Positions 6,491 to 7,553 of a stretch of DNA of 7,553 nt are shown in pieces. The notes beneath the pieces are model-generated. The model worked only from the letters and a program-made list of their open reading frames with translations. It was not told where the DNA came from and ran no database searches. Numbering within the stretch: the stretch's first letter is position 1; each line of letters starts with the position of its first letter. The DNA comes from Burkholderiaceae bacterium. GTDB lineage: Bacteria > Pseudomonadota > Gammaproteobacteria > Burkholderiales > Burkholderiaceae_C. Location: positions 1 to 7,553 of the forward strand of contig JAISNB010000107.1 in assembly GCA_031276435.1 (NCBI GenBank). The letters are read 5' to 3'. The position numbers were made by a program, and so were the translations under genes.

Positions 6491-6942
6491 GCCGCAGGGC
6501 CGTAAACCTGCTCGGCGCGCTTGACAAAGGCATCAACCAGGCTGGCGGCAATCTTGTCGAACACCGGGCCAATCAGCGCCGAAAGCGCGCGGTTTGAAAA
6601 ACCGTATTCCATCCGCAACTCGGCCCGGCACGCACGCTCAGCCGCGCCTGCGCCCGCCAGCGGCGTAAAAGTCCACACCCCTTCCAGCCTGGAAAACGGC
6701 CCCTTGACCAGATGCAGGCGCACCTCGCGCCCCTCGACATGCTCATTGCGCGTCTGAAACGACTGGCGAATGCCCTTGAAGCACAGCCCCACCTCGGCAA
6801 GCATGCCATCGGCCGTGCGCTCAAGCAGCCTGGCGCGGTCGCACCAAGGCAAAAAATCCGGGTAACGCTCCACATCCGTGACCAGATTGAACATCTCCTG
6901 GGCCGAATACCAAAGCAGAACAGTCTTGTGAACAGTTTTCAT
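6487..6942 (-). CDS. ratA: RatA-type START/SRPBCC domain protein (ribosome association toxin family)
   Basis: A 151-residue single-domain protein of the RatA/YfjG/COQ10 family. E. coli RatA has been reported to bind the 50S subunit and block 70S assembly. The COQ10 relatives bind ubiquinone or other lipids in the START pocket, so the true role here is open. The sequence shows the family motifs VERYPDFLPWCDRARLLE (24-41), KGPFSRLEGVWTF (80-92), ELRMEYGFSN (108-117) and the C-terminal helix FDKIAASLVDAFVKRAEQVYG (128-148). ATG 6942 fits the usual MKTVHK start. GGAGGA lies 11 bases upstream, slightly far. It is the first gene of a two-gene unit with rnfH (4-base overlap) and is divergent from smpB. 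No antitoxin-like gene other than rnfH is adjacent. Confidence 0.9.
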   Translation of the reverse strand: MKTVHKTVLLWYSAQEMFNLVTDVERYPDFLPWCDRARLLERTADGMLAEVGLCFKGIRQSFQTRNEHVEGREVRLHLVKGPFSRLEGVWTFTPLAGAGAAERACRAELRMEYGFSNRALSALIGPVFDKIAASLVDAFVKRAEQVYGPAA

Positions 6943-6964
6943 ACAATGCGCATTCCTCCGGCTG

Positions 6965-6970
6965 ATTCTA
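6965..6970 (-). promoter_or_regulatory. Candidate -10 box (TAGAAT) for ratA-rnfH
   Basis: Minus-strand CTAGAATC, identical to the string before guaB, lies five bases before the GGAGGA ribosome binding site (6959-6954). It would give a very short leader of about 17 bases. It is part of the palindrome TTCTAGAA (6966-6973), so a weaker plus-strand -10 (TAGAAC) for smpB overlaps it. No clear -35 is seen. Confidence 0.35.
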
Positions 6971-7066
6971 GAACCTGTTCATTGCCCCGCGCCGCCCGCG
7001 CAAGCCGACAGCGCCGCCATGGCAAGTCTCCCGCGTGCGCGGACACACACCTCACCCAATCGTCTG

Positions 7067-7546
7067 ATGGCCAGCAAAAAACCCAAACCGCCCAACCCGG
7101 TCATCGCCGACAACAAGAAGGCCGCCTTCAACTACTTCTTTGAAGAACGCTTCGAAGCCGGCATGGTGCTGCAAGGCTGGGAAGTCAAGGCCCTGCGCGC
7201 GGGCAAGGCCCAATTGACCGACGGCTACGTGCTCATCCGCAATGGCGAACTGTATGTCATTGGCTGCCAGATCAACCCGCTGGGCACCGCCTCGACCCAC
7301 GTGCGCCCGGACGCCGCGCGCACCAAGAAACTGCTGCTGCACCAGGCCGAAATCCAGCGCCTGATCGGCAAAGTAGAACAAAAAGGCTACACCCTGGTGC
7401 CCCTGAACCTGCACTGGAAAAATGGCCGCGCCAAATGCGAAATCGCGCTGGCAAAAGGCAAGGCCCAGCACGACAAGCGCGACACCATCAAAGAGCGCGA
7501 AGGCAAGCGCGAAGTAGAACGCGCCATGAAACAACGCCACCGCTAG
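7067..7546 (+). CDS. smpB: SsrA-binding protein SmpB
   Basis: Binds tmRNA (SsrA) and delivers it to stalled ribosomes in trans-translation, which frees the ribosome and tags the unfinished peptide. The 159-residue protein is full length. It has the OB-fold core with IADNKKAAFNYFFEERFEAG (13-32), GWEVKALRAGKAQLTDGYV (37-55), PLGTAST (71-77) and HWKNGRAKCEIALAKGK (116-132), then the basic C-terminal tail DKRDTIKEREGKREVERAMKQRHR, which enters the decoding centre. ATG 7067 is chosen because MASKKPKPPNP fits the family. An in-frame ATG at 7019 would add 16 residues of non-conserved sequence, and neither has a good ribosome binding site. Seven bases remain after the stop, so its terminator is not visible. 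The tmRNA gene is not in the window. Confidence 0.96.
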   Translation: MASKKPKPPNPVIADNKKAAFNYFFEERFEAGMVLQGWEVKALRAGKAQLTDGYVLIRNGELYVIGCQINPLGTASTHVRPDAARTKKLLLHQAEIQRLIGKVEQKGYTLVPLNLHWKNGRAKCEIALAKGKAQHDKRDTIKEREGKREVERAMKQRHR

Positions 7547-7553
7547 GCGGGGC

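Noticed and set aside
7019..7066. Upstream ATG 7019 as the smpB start
   Set aside because: It adds MASLPRARTHTSPNRL, unlike SmpB family N-termini, without a better ribosome binding site.

Overview
The window looks like chromosomal DNA of a GC-rich betaproteobacterium, most likely Comamonadaceae/Burkholderiales. The basis is gene order and protein character: smpB divergent from ratA-rnfH, a DUF4124 protein with signal peptide, then guaB and guaA. Species cannot be told from the sequence alone.

Layout from left to right. Positions 1-1230 (minus strand) hold a membrane O-acyltransferase (acyltransferase 3 family) in visibly more AT-rich DNA. Its 3' end lies outside the window. Its start codon is separated from the rest of the frame by a run of 11 C (11 G on the + strand), which puts the gene out of frame as sequenced. 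One more C, or two fewer, would restore it, so this is a candidate phase-variable ON/OFF switch. Next on the minus strand come guaA (1359-2987, GMP synthase), a 244-bp gap with a large nested inverted repeat (3029-3204), a DIP1984-family gene of unknown function (3232-3684), and guaB (3705-5174, IMP dehydrogenase). A divergent promoter region (5175-5392) separates guaB from a plus-strand DUF4124 exported protein (5393-5899), which ends in a clear intrinsic terminator. Convergent to it are rnfH (6086-6490) and ratA (6487-6942), overlapping by four bases. Divergent from ratA is smpB (7067-7546).

Function. GuaB and GuaA carry out the two steps IMP to XMP to GMP, and guaB is closely followed by the DIP1984 gene, probably on the same transcript. 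SmpB and RatA both concern the ribosome (trans-translation, and a ribosome-association/START-domain protein). RnfH is a small ubiquitin-like protein that usually travels with ratA. The acyltransferase probably modifies a surface glycan and looks like accessory DNA placed just after guaA, whose 3' end is a known island integration site in other bacteria.

The most interesting points are the homopolymer switch at 1190-1200, the nested inverted repeat upstream of guaA, and an 11-base motif shared by the upstream regions of guaA and guaB. No tRNA, rRNA, CRISPR array or intact transposase was seen.
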